Assembly (NCBI RefSeq): GCF_038246755.1
Contig: NZ_CP134706.1
Span: 2,914,001 to 2,978,000 of the forward strand
Direction of reading: 5' to 3'
DNA: 64,000 bases
Source: Micromonospora sp. FIMYZ51
Lineage (GTDB): Bacteria; Actinomycetota; Actinomycetes; Mycobacteriales; Micromonosporaceae
Positions 12,201-32,419 of the stretch are shown piece after piece (the first letter of the stretch is position 1; every line of letters starts with the position of its first letter). Below the pieces are notes generated by a model that worked only from the letters and a program-made list of their open reading frames with translations, made no database searches and was not told where the DNA came from. A program made the translations under genes and the position numbers.

Positions 12201-15200
12201 CGCGGCCGACGATCCACTCGTGATCGTCGGCATGGCCTGCCGCTACCCGGGCGGCGTGGTCACGCCCGAGGAACTGTGGCGCCTGGTCTCCGACGGCCGC
12301 GACGGCATCTCGGACGTGCCGACCGACCGTGGCTGGCAGGAGCAGGGCGTCGGCGGCGGGATGCAGGGTGGCTTCGTCTACTCGGCAGGCGACTTCGACC
12401 CCGGCTTCTTCGGTATCTCGCCCCGCGAGGCCCAGTCGATGGATCCACAGCAGCGGTTGTTGCTGGAATGTTCGTGGGAGGCGTTGGAGCGGGCCGGGGT
12501 GGATCCGCTGTCACTGCGCGGCAGCCGCACCGGCGTGTTCGTCGGCGGCACCTCCCAGGAGTACGGCTCGGTGCTCGCCGCCGCGCCGGAGGCCGCCGAA
12601 GGGTTCGCGCTGACCGGCTCCTCCGGCAGTGTGATGTCGGGTCGGGTGGCGTACGTGTTGGGCCTCGAAGGGCCGGCGGTGACGCTCGACACCGCCTGTT
12701 CGTCGTCGTTGGTGGCGTTGCATCTGGCGGGTCAGGCGTTGCGTAACGGTGAGTGTGATCTTGCTCTGGCCGGCGGTGTCACGGTGCTGGCGACCCCGGG
12801 AGTGTTCGCGGAGTTTGATCGGCAGGGTGGGTTGGCTCGTGATGGGCGGTGTAAGGCGTTTGCGGCGGCGGCGGATGGTACGGGTTGGGGTGAGGGTGTG
12901 GGTGTGGTGGTGGTGGAGCGGTTGTCGGATGCGCGGCGTAATGGTCATCAGGTGTGGGCGGTGGTGCGTGGGTCGGCGGTGAATTCGGATGGTGCGTCGA
13001 ATGGGTTGACGGCGCCGAATGGTCCGTCGCAGCAGCGGGTGATTCGGCAGGCGTTGGCGGTGGCGGGGGTTTCTGCGGGTGAGGTGGATGTGGTGGAGGC
13101 GCATGGTACGGGGACGACGTTGGGTGATCCGATTGAGGCGCAGGCGTTGTTGGCGACGTATGGGCGGGGGCGTCCGGAGGGTCGGCCGCTGTGGTTGGGG
13201 TCGGTGAAGTCGAATATTGGTCATACGCAGGCGGCGGCGGGTGTGGCGGGGTTGATCAAGATGGTGTTGGCGATGCGGGCGGGGGTGTTGCCGAGGACGT
13301 TGCATGTGGATGAGCCGACGCCGCAGGTGGATTGGTCGTCGGGGGCGGTGGAGTTGTTGACGGAGGCGCGTCAGTGGCGGGTGGATGGTCGTCCGCGTCG
13401 GGCGGGTATTTCGTCGTTCGGGATCAGTGGCACCAATGCTCACGTGATCATCGAGGAGCCGCCGGCTGAACCGGAGCCCGACGACGAGAGCCGGTACGCC
13501 GACCCCACGGTGGTCGCGCCCTTGACCGGCGAGATCCCCGTACCGTGGCTGCTCTCGGGCGCCGACCGGGCCGGTCTGCGCGCCCAGGCGGAGCAGATCG
13601 CCGCGTTCGTCGACCGCCACCCGGAGCTACCGATTGCCGACGTGGGCCGGTCCCTCGCGTCGCGCTCCCGCCTGGCACACCGCGCGGTGGTCCTCGGCAC
13701 CGACCGGCCGAGCCTGCACGACGGCCTGCGCAACCTCGCCATCACCGGTACCACAATGGCCGACCCCCGGGTGGCGTTCGTGTTTCCGGGTCAGGGTGCG
13801 CAGTGGGTGGGGATGGCGGTGTCGTTGTGGGAGTCGTCGTCGGTTTTCGGTGGGTCGATGGTGGCGTGTGAGCAGGCGTTGACGCCGTTTGTGGAGTGGT
13901 CGTTGCGGGAGGTGGTGTTTTCGGGGGATGAGCAGTTGTGGGAGCGGGTGGATGTGGTGCAGCCGGTGTTGTGGGCGGTGATGGTGTCGTTGGCGCAGTT
14001 GTGGCGTTCGTGTGGTGTGGTGCCGTCGGTGGTGGTGGGTCATTCGCAGGGTGAGATTGCGGCGGCGGTGGTGGCGGGTGGTTTGAGCCTGGCGGATGGG
14101 GCCCGCGTCGTGGCGCTGCGCTCGCGGGTGATCGGTGAGGTGTTGTCGGGTGCCGGCGGCATGGTGTCGGTGGCGCTTCCGGCGGATGAGGCGTCTCGTC
14201 TGGTGGCGGAGTTCGAGGGTGTCGGGGTGGCCGCGGTCAACGGCCCGGCTGCGGTGGTCGTCTCGGGTGCGGTGGCCGGGCTTGACGCGCTGCTGGCCCG
14301 CTGTGAGCGGGACGGGGTGCGTGCGCGGCGGGTCCCGGTGGACTACGCCTCGCACTCGGATCAGGTCGACGCGCTTGAGGAACAGCTGCTGGCGGCGCTG
14401 GCGGAGGTGACGCCGGGGCCGTCGCGGCTGCCGATGATCTCCTCGGTCACCGGCGAGCTGATCGACACGTCGACCATGGACGCCCGGTACTGGTTCACGA
14501 ACCTGCGCGAGACCGTCCGCTTCGAGCCGGCCGTACGCGCGATGCTGGCATCCGGCTACCGGATCTTCGTTGAGGTGAGTCCGCACCCGGTGTTGGTTCC
14601 CGCCGTGCAGGAGTCGATTGACGCCACCCAGCTGGATGCGGTCGCGCTCGGCACGTTGCGCCGCGACGACGGCGGTCCGGGCCGGTTCCTGGCCTCGCTC
14701 GCCGAGGCATATGTGCGCGGGGCGACCGTCGACTGGTCGTTGTTCTTCGACGGTGCCCGCCGGGTGGACCTGCCGACATATGCATTCCAACGTCGACGGT
14801 TCTGGCTGCGGGGGCAGACGTCGGGGGCGGCCGGCGGGTCGCTCGACGGTGAGTTCTGGACCGCGGTGGAGCGCGGCGACGCCGATGGCCTGGAGACCGT
14901 GGTGGGCGCGGCGGGCCCCTGGGGCGAGGTGGTGCCGGCGCTGGCGCGGTGGCGGCGGTCCCGCGTCGAACGCGACCTCGTCGACTCCTGGCGCTACCGG
15001 CTGGTCAGCCGACCGGTCACGATGGGCGCCCGAAGCGCCCTGACCGGAACCTGGCTCGTGCTGCTGCCCGCCGAAGCCCGTGGCGTGCGCACCGGCGACG
15101 TGCTGGCGACGCTTCGCGCTGCTGGTGCAGATCCGCAAGTGTTTGTGGTGTCGGACCGGGGCACCCTGGCCGGCGAACTGGCGCAGGTGGGCGAGGTCGC

Positions 15201-16863
15201 CGGGGTGCTCACGCTGGCGACCGGCGACCTGATGGCGTCGGTGGTGGCGGTGCAGGCGCTTGCGGACGCGGACGTCACGGCACCGATGTGGCTGATCACC
15301 GAGGGCGCGGTGCCGCCCGGTGTGGTGGTACCGGAGCAGGCGCAGGTGTGGGCGTTCGGCCAGGTGGTGGGTCTGGAGCGGCCCAACACCTGGGGTGGCT
15401 TGGTCGATCTGCCGCCGACCTGGGACGACCAGGTGGGTGCCGCTCTGGTGAGCGTGCTGGCCGGCGGTGGCGACGGCGAGGATCAGCTGGTGCTGCGGCC
15501 ATCGGGTGTGTTCGCGCGTCGCTTGGTGCGTGCTCGGCTCGACGGTGGCGGTCGGGGTTGGTCACCGCGCGGCACGATCCTGGTCACCGGTGGCACCGGT
15601 GGTGTCGGGGCGCATGTGGCGCGGTGGCTGGTGAGCTTGGGCGCGCCGGAGCTGGTCCTGACGAGCCGGCGGGGGTTGGCGGCGGAGGGTGCCCGGCAGC
15701 TCGTAGCGGAGCTGGAGGCCGCCGGGGCGCGGGTGACGGTCGCGGCCTGTGATGTGGCTGACCGGGACGCCCTGGCGCGGTTGTTGGCGCAGATTCCAGA
15801 CCTGTCGGCGGTCTTCCACGCGGCTGGTACGACGGCGTTCCGCCAGGTGGTGGAGAGCACGGCGGAGGACTTTGCGGAGGTGCTGGCGGGCAAGGTGGCC
15901 GGTGCGCGCAATCTTGATGAGCTGGTCGGTGCGGTGGATGCCTTCGTGATGTTCTCCTCGGGGGCGGCGGTGTGGGGTAGTGCGGGTAACGGTGCCTATG
16001 CGGCGGCGAACGCGTTTCTCGACGGCCTGGCGCAGCAGCGTCGTGCGCGTGGTCTGACGGCGACGTCGGTGTCCTGGGGTGGTTGGCAGGACACCGGGAT
16101 GGCCGGTGACCAGACCGGGCAGCTGTTGAGTCGGCTCGGTGTGCGGTTGATGCCACCGAGGCTCGCGCTTGCGGCCCTGTTCCAGGCGATCGACCATGAT
16201 GAGACGCTGCTGACGGTTGTGGATATGGATTGGGAGCGTTTTGCTCCGGGTTACACAATGGCCCGCCGTCGAGCTCTGATCGAGGACATTCCCGAGGCCG
16301 CCCAGGCGATCAGTGGTGACCTCGCCGGGCAGACCCTCGACGAGACGGCCAGCGCCGAACTACGCCAGCGGCTGGTCGACGTCGATCCCGGCGGGCAGCA
16401 CGCCATCCTGCTCGACCTCGTACGGGCCGAGGCGGCCACGGTGCTGGCGCACGACGACGCGCTCGCAATCGACGAACATCGCCCGTTCCAGGATCTGGGC
16501 TTCACCTCGCTGACCGCGGTGGAGTTCCGCAACCGGCTGCGGGCCGCGACCGGCCTGCGGCTGCCCGCCACCCTCGTCTTCGACCACCCCAGCCCCGGCG
16601 CCCTCGCTGTCGAGCTGCGTACGCAACTGCTCGGCGCCGGCTCCGCCGAGCTGGCGAACGCCGTCGACATCGGGCACGAGCTGGCCCGCATCGACCGCGC
16701 CATCCCGCTGGTCGACCTGGACACCCACGCCCGGGACGAGATCGTCGACCGGCTCCGCGAACTCATCAGCAAGCTCGGCGGCACCGCATCGATGGCCGAC
16801 CTGAATTCCGCCTCCGACGACGAGATCTTCGACTTCATCGACCGCGACCTCGGTGTGTCCTGA
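3275..16863 (+). CDS. Modular type I PKS, three modules: (KS-AT-KR-ACP)x3 (PKS-B), reading frame broken in the second AT
   Basis: Starts at ATG 3275 behind GGGAG. A coiled-coil N-terminal docking segment ([19 protein letters not shown]) precedes KS1, whose active Cys is codon 3869-3871. AT1 (GHSVGE, HAFH) predicts malonyl. The KR has a dimerisation element ahead of it ([11 protein letters not shown]), a TGGTGGIG loop, no LDD and a VWGS Trp, so it is A-type. The ACP follows near 7500-7740. Module 2 is KS 7780-9020, AT 9320-10310 (GHSVGE, HGFH; malonyl), A-type KR and ACP. Module 3 is KS 12210-13450, AT 13760-14800 (GHSQGE, YASH; methylmalonyl), A-type KR and an ACP with GFTSL instead of GFDSL. 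The C-terminal docking tail is [16 protein letters not shown]. As read, the frame breaks at homopolymers near 9271, 9325, 9699 and 9737, leaving open frames 3275-9370, part of 9327-9914, and 9697-16863. Adding one base at each site restores about 4,530 residues, so I treat it as one gene. Confidence 0.9.
9011..10325 (+). repeat. Long repeat R1, copy a (KS end and AT of PKS-B module 2), G+T-rich skew tract
   Basis: About 1,315 bases match 22772-24087 with, by my reading, a single T length difference (four T at 9325-9328, five at 23086-23090). The coding strand from about 9050 to 10310 is almost wholly G and T, unlike the GC-balanced flanks. The identity ends sharply at the AT-to-linker border (HRRYWIE). 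Confidence 0.85.
12817..13471 (+). repeat. Repeat R2, copy a (C-terminal half of KS, PKS-B module 3)
   Basis: About 655 bases appear identical to 22148-22802. The tract is strongly G+T rich on the coding strand. A shorter related stretch lies at about 8540-8745 in PKS-B module 2. Confidence 0.8.
13767..14126 (+). repeat. Repeat R3, copy a (N-terminal half of AT, PKS-B module 3)
   Basis: About 360 bases match 18601-18960 with one mismatch that I can see (ACGCCG against GCGCCG, near 13882). G+T-rich tract encoding the start of a methylmalonyl-type AT, through GHSQGE. Confidence 0.8.
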
Positions 16864-16909
16864 ACGCACCGCTGCGGTTCTGATCACTTGTATTGAAGTG
16901 AGGTAACCG

Positions 16910-27610
<10,701 letters not shown>

Positions 27611-27644
27611 GGCCGCGATTCTTGATCTCGCTTAGCGTACGGCG

Positions 27645-27692
27645 GAATAGGGGAGTCAAGGGATAGGGGCCCACAGCCCAATGCTGGGGTTA
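27645..27692 (+). promoter_or_regulatory. Candidate promoter/activator region of the tailoring operon
   Basis: In the 161-base gap after PKS-C, TAGGGG at 27647-27652 is followed by TAGGGGCCCA at 27663-27672 and CTGGGGTTAC at 27683-27692. This is the same order as upstream of PKS-B. The exact ten-mer TAGGGGCCCA recurs on the minus strand before P450-2. A possible -10 (GATACC) follows 18 bases after the third element. Confidence 0.45.
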
Positions 27693-27771
27693 CGGCCCAA
27701 CACGGCACGCCGATACCTTTCACGCAGACGCGCACCGTCGTAACCACCTAGGCGTGGAGGTTTGATTTCCG

Positions 27772-28974
27772 ATGGCAGAAACCGGAACGGTGTCGGACTC
27801 CATCTCGCCGGAGCCGCTAACATCGCTGCTCGAGTGGTGCGAGGAAAAGCGCAATACCGAGCCGGTCAGCCCAGCGGAACTGCCGGGCACCTGGAACGTC
27901 TTCTCGTACGCCGACGTGGCGGCGGCCCTGACGGATCACGCGACATACTCCAGCGACTTTCGGCATCTCATCCCTTCGGACCCTGATCTGGAACTGCTCA
28001 GCAAGGGCATGTTCATCGCCCTGGATCCGCCCGAGCAGCGACGCCTGCGGACCCTTGCGAGCAAGGCGTTCACGCCTCGGCTGATCGCCGGTCTCGAGCC
28101 CCGGATCACCGCTGTCACGGCGGATCTGCTGGACGCGGTAAAGGGTAAAGACCGGTTCGACATGGTGGCGGATCTGGGCTACCCGCTGCCGGTGACGGTG
28201 ATCGCCGAAATGCTCGGTCTGCCGGCCGATACGCGGGGTCAGTTCCTGCACTGGACGGAGACGATTCTCAACAACAACACCAAGGAGCGGTCGCTGCCCA
28301 CCGAGGAGGAGACGGCGGAGTTCAAGCTCCTGGCGCGGGAGATGAACGCCTTCCTGCTCGACCAGATCGGACAGCGTCGTGCCCGGCCGGGTGAGGATCT
28401 GCTCACCAAGCTGGTCCAGGCGAGCGAGGACGGGGAGCGGCTCGATGACGCGGAGATCGTCGGATTCATTGCGCTGATGCTGGTCGCCGGTCACGTGACG
28501 ACGACGGCTCTGCTCGGCAATACGGTGCTGTGTCTGGACCGCAACCCGCACCTGTGGGCCGAGCTGCGCGCCGATCGGGCGCTGGTGCCTGCGGCGATCG
28601 AGGAAGCCATGCGCATGCGGCCACCGACCGTGCGGGTGCCGCGCATCACCACCCGTGAGGTCGAGCTGGGTGGAACGGTCCTGCCGGCCGGGTCCGTGCT
28701 GACCCTGTGGTTCGTGTCGGCCAACCGGGACGCCGAGCAGTTCGCTGAGCCGGACGTGTTCGATGTGCACCGCAACCCCAACCGGCACGTCAGCTTCGGC
28801 CACGGCATCCATCACTGCCTCGGGGCCCCGCTGAGCCGGCTGGAATCCAGGATCGCGCTCAACATGATCCTGGACCGGTACCGCGAGGTGACCGTCGACT
28901 GGGCGGGAACCGACTTCTACCACCCCATGAGCCTGATCGGGCCGAAGAAGCTTCCGCTGGACGTAGCCGCATAG
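27772..28974 (+). CDS. Cytochrome P450 (P450-1), polyketide tailoring
   Basis: A complete 400-residue P450 of the soluble bacterial type. It has the I-helix oxygen-binding motif AGHVTTT (about residue 240), the ExxR motif EEAMR (about 277) and the heme loop FGHGIHHCLG, with the cysteine ligand at about residue 349. It starts at ATG 27772 behind GGAGG and heads the forward tailoring operon. The sugar genes follow 33 bases later. Likely role: hydroxylation or epoxidation of the macrolide. I considered a DesVIII/EryCII-type P450-like helper for the glycosyltransferase. Those proteins usually lack the heme cysteine, and this one keeps every heme motif, so a true oxygenase is more likely. Its electron donor could be the ferredoxin at 35047-35268. 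The target carbon cannot be told from sequence. Confidence 0.93.
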   Translation: MAETGTVSDSISPEPLTSLLEWCEEKRNTEPVSPAELPGTWNVFSYADVAAALTDHATYSSDFRHLIPSDPDLELLSKGMFIALDPPEQRRLRTLASKAFTPRLIAGLEPRITAVTADLLDAVKGKDRFDMVADLGYPLPVTVIAEMLGLPADTRGQFLHWTETILNNNTKERSLPTEEETAEFKLLAREMNAFLLDQIGQRRARPGEDLLTKLVQASEDGERLDDAEIVGFIALMLVAGHVTTTALLGNTVLCLDRNPHLWAELRADRALVPAAIEEAMRMRPPTVRVPRITTREVELGGTVLPAGSVLTLWFVSANRDAEQFAEPDVFDVHRNPNRHVSFGHGIHHCLGAPLSRLESRIALNMILDRYREVTVDWAGTDFYHPMSLIGPKKLPLDVAA

Positions 28975-29007
28975 CACCCACACCCGCGCTGAGTGTGAGG
29001 AGAATCC

Positions 29008-30462
29008 GTGTTCGTTCAAGCTTCGAAGGCCGACGGGCTGCTGCGGACCGAGGACTCGCGGTCGGTGTGCCGGTTCACCGAGTCTTCCCTGGCCACCGCC
29101 CAACCAGCGTTGTCACCGGGGTTGCGCAGCTGGCTGGCCGGCCGTCGCCGGGCGGTGACCCACCAGGTGGAGAAGATTCCGCTCGCGGAGCTTCATGGTT
29201 GGCGGTTCGAGGAGGCCACCGGCAACCTGGTGCACCAGAGTGGCCGGTTCTTCGCCTTCGAGGGCCTGCACGTTCAGACCGATCGAGGGCCCGTGCCGCA
29301 GTGGTGGCAGCCGATCATCAACCAGCCGGAGATCGGGATCCTCGGCATTCTGGCCAAGGAGATCGACGGTGTCCTGCACTTCCTCATGCAGGCAAAGGCC
29401 GAGCCAGGCAATATCAACGGCCTACAGATCTCGCCTACGGTCCAGGCCACCCGCAGCAACTACAGTCGGGTGCACCGCGGCAGCCCGACCAAGTACCTGG
29501 AGTATTTCGTCGAGCGCGCCGCCAGCCGGGTTCTCGTGGACGTCCTGCAATCCGAGCAGGGCTCCTGGTTCCTCGGCAAGCGGAACCGCAACATGATCGT
29601 CGAGACCACCGATGACGTGCCCCCCGACGACGACTTCTACTGGTGCTCGTTGAGCGAGATCAAGGAGCTGCTCCGGTTCGACAACATGGTGAACATGGAT
29701 GCGCGGACCGTCCTGTCCTGCATCCCGTTTGCCGGATCGCAGCCGATGAGCGCCCCGCGGGCCACCGGCGGGGACCACTTCTCGGCCGCGCTCGTCCGGT
29801 CGCTGTCGGCGGTACCCGGCTCGCTGAACTCCGCCACGGACGTGCTGAGCTGGTTCACCGAGGCGAAGACCCGGCACGGACTCACGGCCCGCCGGGTGCC
29901 GCTGCGGGGCCTGCCTCAGTGGCATCGTTCCGAGCACGAGATCGCCCACGAGAGCGGAAGGCACTTTCGGGTCGTCGCCGTCGACGTGACGGCGGACAAC
30001 CGCGAGGTGGCCCGGTGGCGGCAACCGATGCTCGCGCCGTGCGGGCGGGGCGTGGTGGCGATCATCGCCAAGATCATCGACGGGGTTCTGCACTTCCTCG
30101 TCCAGGCGCGGATCCAGCACGGCCACCTCGACACCGTCGAGATCGGGCCGACGGTCCAGTGCATCCCGGACAGCTATACGGCATTCCCGCCCCAGCACCG
30201 GCCGACCTACCTGGACTACGTCCTGGGATCGACCGGTTCCAGCCGGATCCGATACGACCAGGTGCACTCCGAGGAGGGCGGGCGTTTCTACCACGCGGAG
30301 AACCGGTACATGGTCGTCGAGGCCGGCGACGACTTTCCGGTCCAGGTGCCGTCCCAGTTCTGCTGGGTGACGCTGCATCAGCTCATCCGGCTGCTGCGGC
30401 ACAGTCACTACCTCAACGTGGAGGCACGCAGCGTGGTCAGCTGCGTGAACACCCTGTGGTGA
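29008..30462 (+). CDS. NDP-hexose 2,3-dehydratase
   Basis: A 484-residue protein made of two tandem copies of the NDP-hexose 2,3-dehydratase unit. Each copy has the pattern W..P....(P/C)..G(I/V)(L/V).I.AK.IDGVLHFL.QA, near residues 85-140 and 330-375. Family members (EryBVI, TylX3, SpnO, UrdS types) remove the C2 hydroxyl of a 4-keto-6-deoxyhexose nucleotide, giving a 3,4-diketo intermediate. It starts at GTG 29008 with GAGGAGA six bases upstream. The stop overlaps the next gene's start (GTGA), which implies translational coupling. With the next three genes it makes a 2,3,6-trideoxysugar. Confidence 0.93.
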   Translation: MFVQASKADGLLRTEDSRSVCRFTESSLATAQPALSPGLRSWLAGRRRAVTHQVEKIPLAELHGWRFEEATGNLVHQSGRFFAFEGLHVQTDRGPVPQWWQPIINQPEIGILGILAKEIDGVLHFLMQAKAEPGNINGLQISPTVQATRSNYSRVHRGSPTKYLEYFVERAASRVLVDVLQSEQGSWFLGKRNRNMIVETTDDVPPDDDFYWCSLSEIKELLRFDNMVNMDARTVLSCIPFAGSQPMSAPRATGGDHFSAALVRSLSAVPGSLNSATDVLSWFTEAKTRHGLTARRVPLRGLPQWHRSEHEIAHESGRHFRVVAVDVTADNREVARWRQPMLAPCGRGVVAIIAKIIDGVLHFLVQARIQHGHLDTVEIGPTVQCIPDSYTAFPPQHRPTYLDYVLGSTGSSRIRYDQVHSEEGGRFYHAENRYMVVEAGDDFPVQVPSQFCWVTLHQLIRLLRHSHYLNVEARSVVSCVNTLW

Positions 30463-31451
30463 GCGGCGGGCCGGCCGGGCGGCGGATCGGCCTGGGCGTG
30501 CTCGGCTGTGCCGACATCGCCTGGCGTCGGGTCCTGCCGGCGGTCGTCGCCGAACCCCGGCTGCGGCTGGTCGGAGTGGCGAGCCGAACCGCCGACCGGG
30601 CGCACGCCTTCGCCCACCGATTCGGCGGGGACGCGGTCGAGGGCTACGACCGCCTCCTCGACCGCGCTGACGTCGATGCCGTCTACATCCCGCTGCCGAC
30701 GGCGCTGCATGGGCCGTGGGTGATGCGTGCCCTCGCGGCCGGCAAGCATGTCCTCGTCGAGAAGCCCTTCGCGGTCACCCGGGTGGAGGCAGAGCGGATG
30801 CTCGATCTCGCCCGGACCTCGGGGCTGCGGGTGATGGAGAACTTCATGTTCATCTATCACGGGCAGCATGCCGCCGTACGCCAACTCGTCGACGAGGGCG
30901 AAATCGGCGAGGTACGGACCTTCAGCGGGGCGTTCGGCTTCCCGCCGCTGCCCGACACGGACGTGCGATACCGGGCGGAACTTGGCGGCGGTGCCCTGCT
31001 GGACGTCGGCGTGTACCCGATCCGAGCGGCCCAGATGTTCCTCGGTCAGGGGTTGCGCCCGCGCGGCGCCGTGCTGCGCGTCGATCCACGCCACGGGGTG
31101 GACGTGCAGGGAAACGTACTCCTCCAGTCGCCGGACGGCGCTACCGCGGAGTTGTCCTTCGGCTTCGACCACTACTACCGATGCGACTACTCGCTCTGGG
31201 GCAGCAGAGGCCGGATCATCCTGGAGCGCGCATACACGCCGCCTGCCACCCGGCAACCCCTGCTCAGGCTGGAACAGCAAGACCGCGTGCAGGAGCTGCG
31301 CCTACCCCCGCAGGACCAGATCGCCACCGTGCTTGGCGAGTTCGCGGCTGCCGTACTTGACGACGCCGAGCCGCGGGAGACCCCCGCCGACATCCTCCGG
31401 CAGGCGACCTTGCTGGATCAGATCCGGGCCTGCGCCGAGGTGGACCGGTGA
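30459..31451 (+). CDS. NDP-hexose 3-ketoreductase (Gfo/Idh/MocA family)
   Basis: A 330-residue oxidoreductase starting at GTG 30459, which overlaps the previous stop by four bases. It has an N-terminal nucleotide-binding start (GVLGCADIAWRR), the family signature VLVEKPFAV near residue 97-105 and the GGGALLDVGVYPI segment near 180. In deoxysugar pathways this enzyme (TylC1, SpnN, UrdT types) reduces the 3-keto group of the product of the 2,3-dehydratase, with NADPH. Its position right after that gene fits. An upstream extension of the open frame exists but overlaps the dehydratase fully, so the coupled GTG is the better start. Confidence 0.9.
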   Translation: MSGGPAGRRIGLGVLGCADIAWRRVLPAVVAEPRLRLVGVASRTADRAHAFAHRFGGDAVEGYDRLLDRADVDAVYIPLPTALHGPWVMRALAAGKHVLVEKPFAVTRVEAERMLDLARTSGLRVMENFMFIYHGQHAAVRQLVDEGEIGEVRTFSGAFGFPPLPDTDVRYRAELGGGALLDVGVYPIRAAQMFLGQGLRPRGAVLRVDPRHGVDVQGNVLLQSPDGATAELSFGFDHYYRCDYSLWGSRGRIILERAYTPPATRQPLLRLEQQDRVQELRLPPQDQIATVLGEFAAAVLDDAEPRETPADILRQATLLDQIRACAEVDR

Positions 31452-32419
31452 CCGCACCGCTCGCGCTCGTGGTGGGCGGCTCCGGTTTCCTCGGGAAGCA
31501 CATCTGTGCCGCGTTCACCGGTCACGGCTGGCAGGTGATCAGCGTCAGTCGCCGAGCCAGGGCCGTGCCGGGATGTACCTCGGTGGGGGTCCGCCCGCAC
31601 GGTGCGTACGCGCAGTTCCAGGAGCTGATCGACGAGACCTCTCCGCAGGTCGTCGTCAACGCCGCCGGCGCGGTATGGCAACCCACCGAGAACGACCTCC
31701 AACTCGCCAACGTGGAATGCGCAGATGCCGTCACCCGTGCGGTGGCCGGCGGCCGGAAGCCCACCCGGCTCATCCACCTCGGCTCGTCGCTCGAGTACGC
31801 GCCACGGCCCCGGGGGCAACCGACACCCGAGTCGACCCCGACCACGCCGACAAGCGCGTACGGAAGGTCCAAGTTGGCCGGCTCCCGGCTGGTGCTCGCG
31901 GCGGCGCGCGGTCCGGGCATCGACGCGGTCGTCCTGCGGGTCTTCAACGCGATAGGGCCCGGGCAGCCGGCGTCGAGCATGCTGGGGCGGGCCGTGGCCG
32001 AACTCAAGCGGGCGCAGGCGCATGGCGTCCGGGCGCGGCTGGAGCTCACCCACCAGGAGCGCGACTTTGTCGACGTCCGTGACGTCGCCGAGGCAGTACG
32101 CCTGAGCGCGGTGGCCCGCGCGCCGGTGCTGCCTCCGGTGGTGAACATCGGCCGTGGCGAGGCCGCCACCACCGCGACGCTGCTCGGAGCACTTGTCAAG
32201 ATCAGTGGCGTGCCGGCCGACGTCCGCATGGGCGGGTACCCGGATGGGCCGAGAGGCAATGCCCTCAGCTGGCAGCGGGCGGACATCAACCTCGCGGGCC
32301 GGGCGCTCGGGTGGCGTCCCCGCACGGCGTTGCCGACGACGCTGCACGACCTGTGGTGTTCGGCCCCCGGCCATCCGCACGATGACAGCGAGCCAACCGG
32401 AGAGCGGGCGAGTCAATGA
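31448..32419 (+). CDS. NDP-hexose 4-ketoreductase (SDR, NAD-dependent epimerase/dehydratase family)
   Basis: A 323-residue extended SDR. The NAD(P) loop GGSGFLG is at residues 10-16. A Ser-containing stretch (LGSSLEYA) and the YGRSK Tyr/Lys pair follow at about 115-140. The start GTG overlaps the previous stop. In this setting it most likely reduces the C4 keto group of the 2,6-dideoxy or 2,3,6-trideoxy intermediate, the last step before glycosyl transfer (EryBIV, UrdR types). A 4,6-dehydratase is less likely because it lacks that family's usual size and layout. The stereochemistry at C4 cannot be told from sequence. Confidence 0.85.
   Translation: MTAPLALVVGGSGFLGKHICAAFTGHGWQVISVSRRARAVPGCTSVGVRPHGAYAQFQELIDETSPQVVVNAAGAVWQPTENDLQLANVECADAVTRAVAGGRKPTRLIHLGSSLEYAPRPRGQPTPESTPTTPTSAYGRSKLAGSRLVLAAARGPGIDAVVLRVFNAIGPGQPASSMLGRAVAELKRAQAHGVRARLELTHQERDFVDVRDVAEAVRLSAVARAPVLPPVVNIGRGEAATTATLLGALVKISGVPADVRMGGYPDGPRGNALSWQRADINLAGRALGWRPRTALPTTLHDLWCSAPGHPHDDSEPTGERASQ

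Noticed and set aside
27772-28974. P450-1 as a DesVIII/EryCII-type helper
   Set aside because: The heme cysteine, ExxR and I-helix motifs are all present, unlike the known helper proteins.
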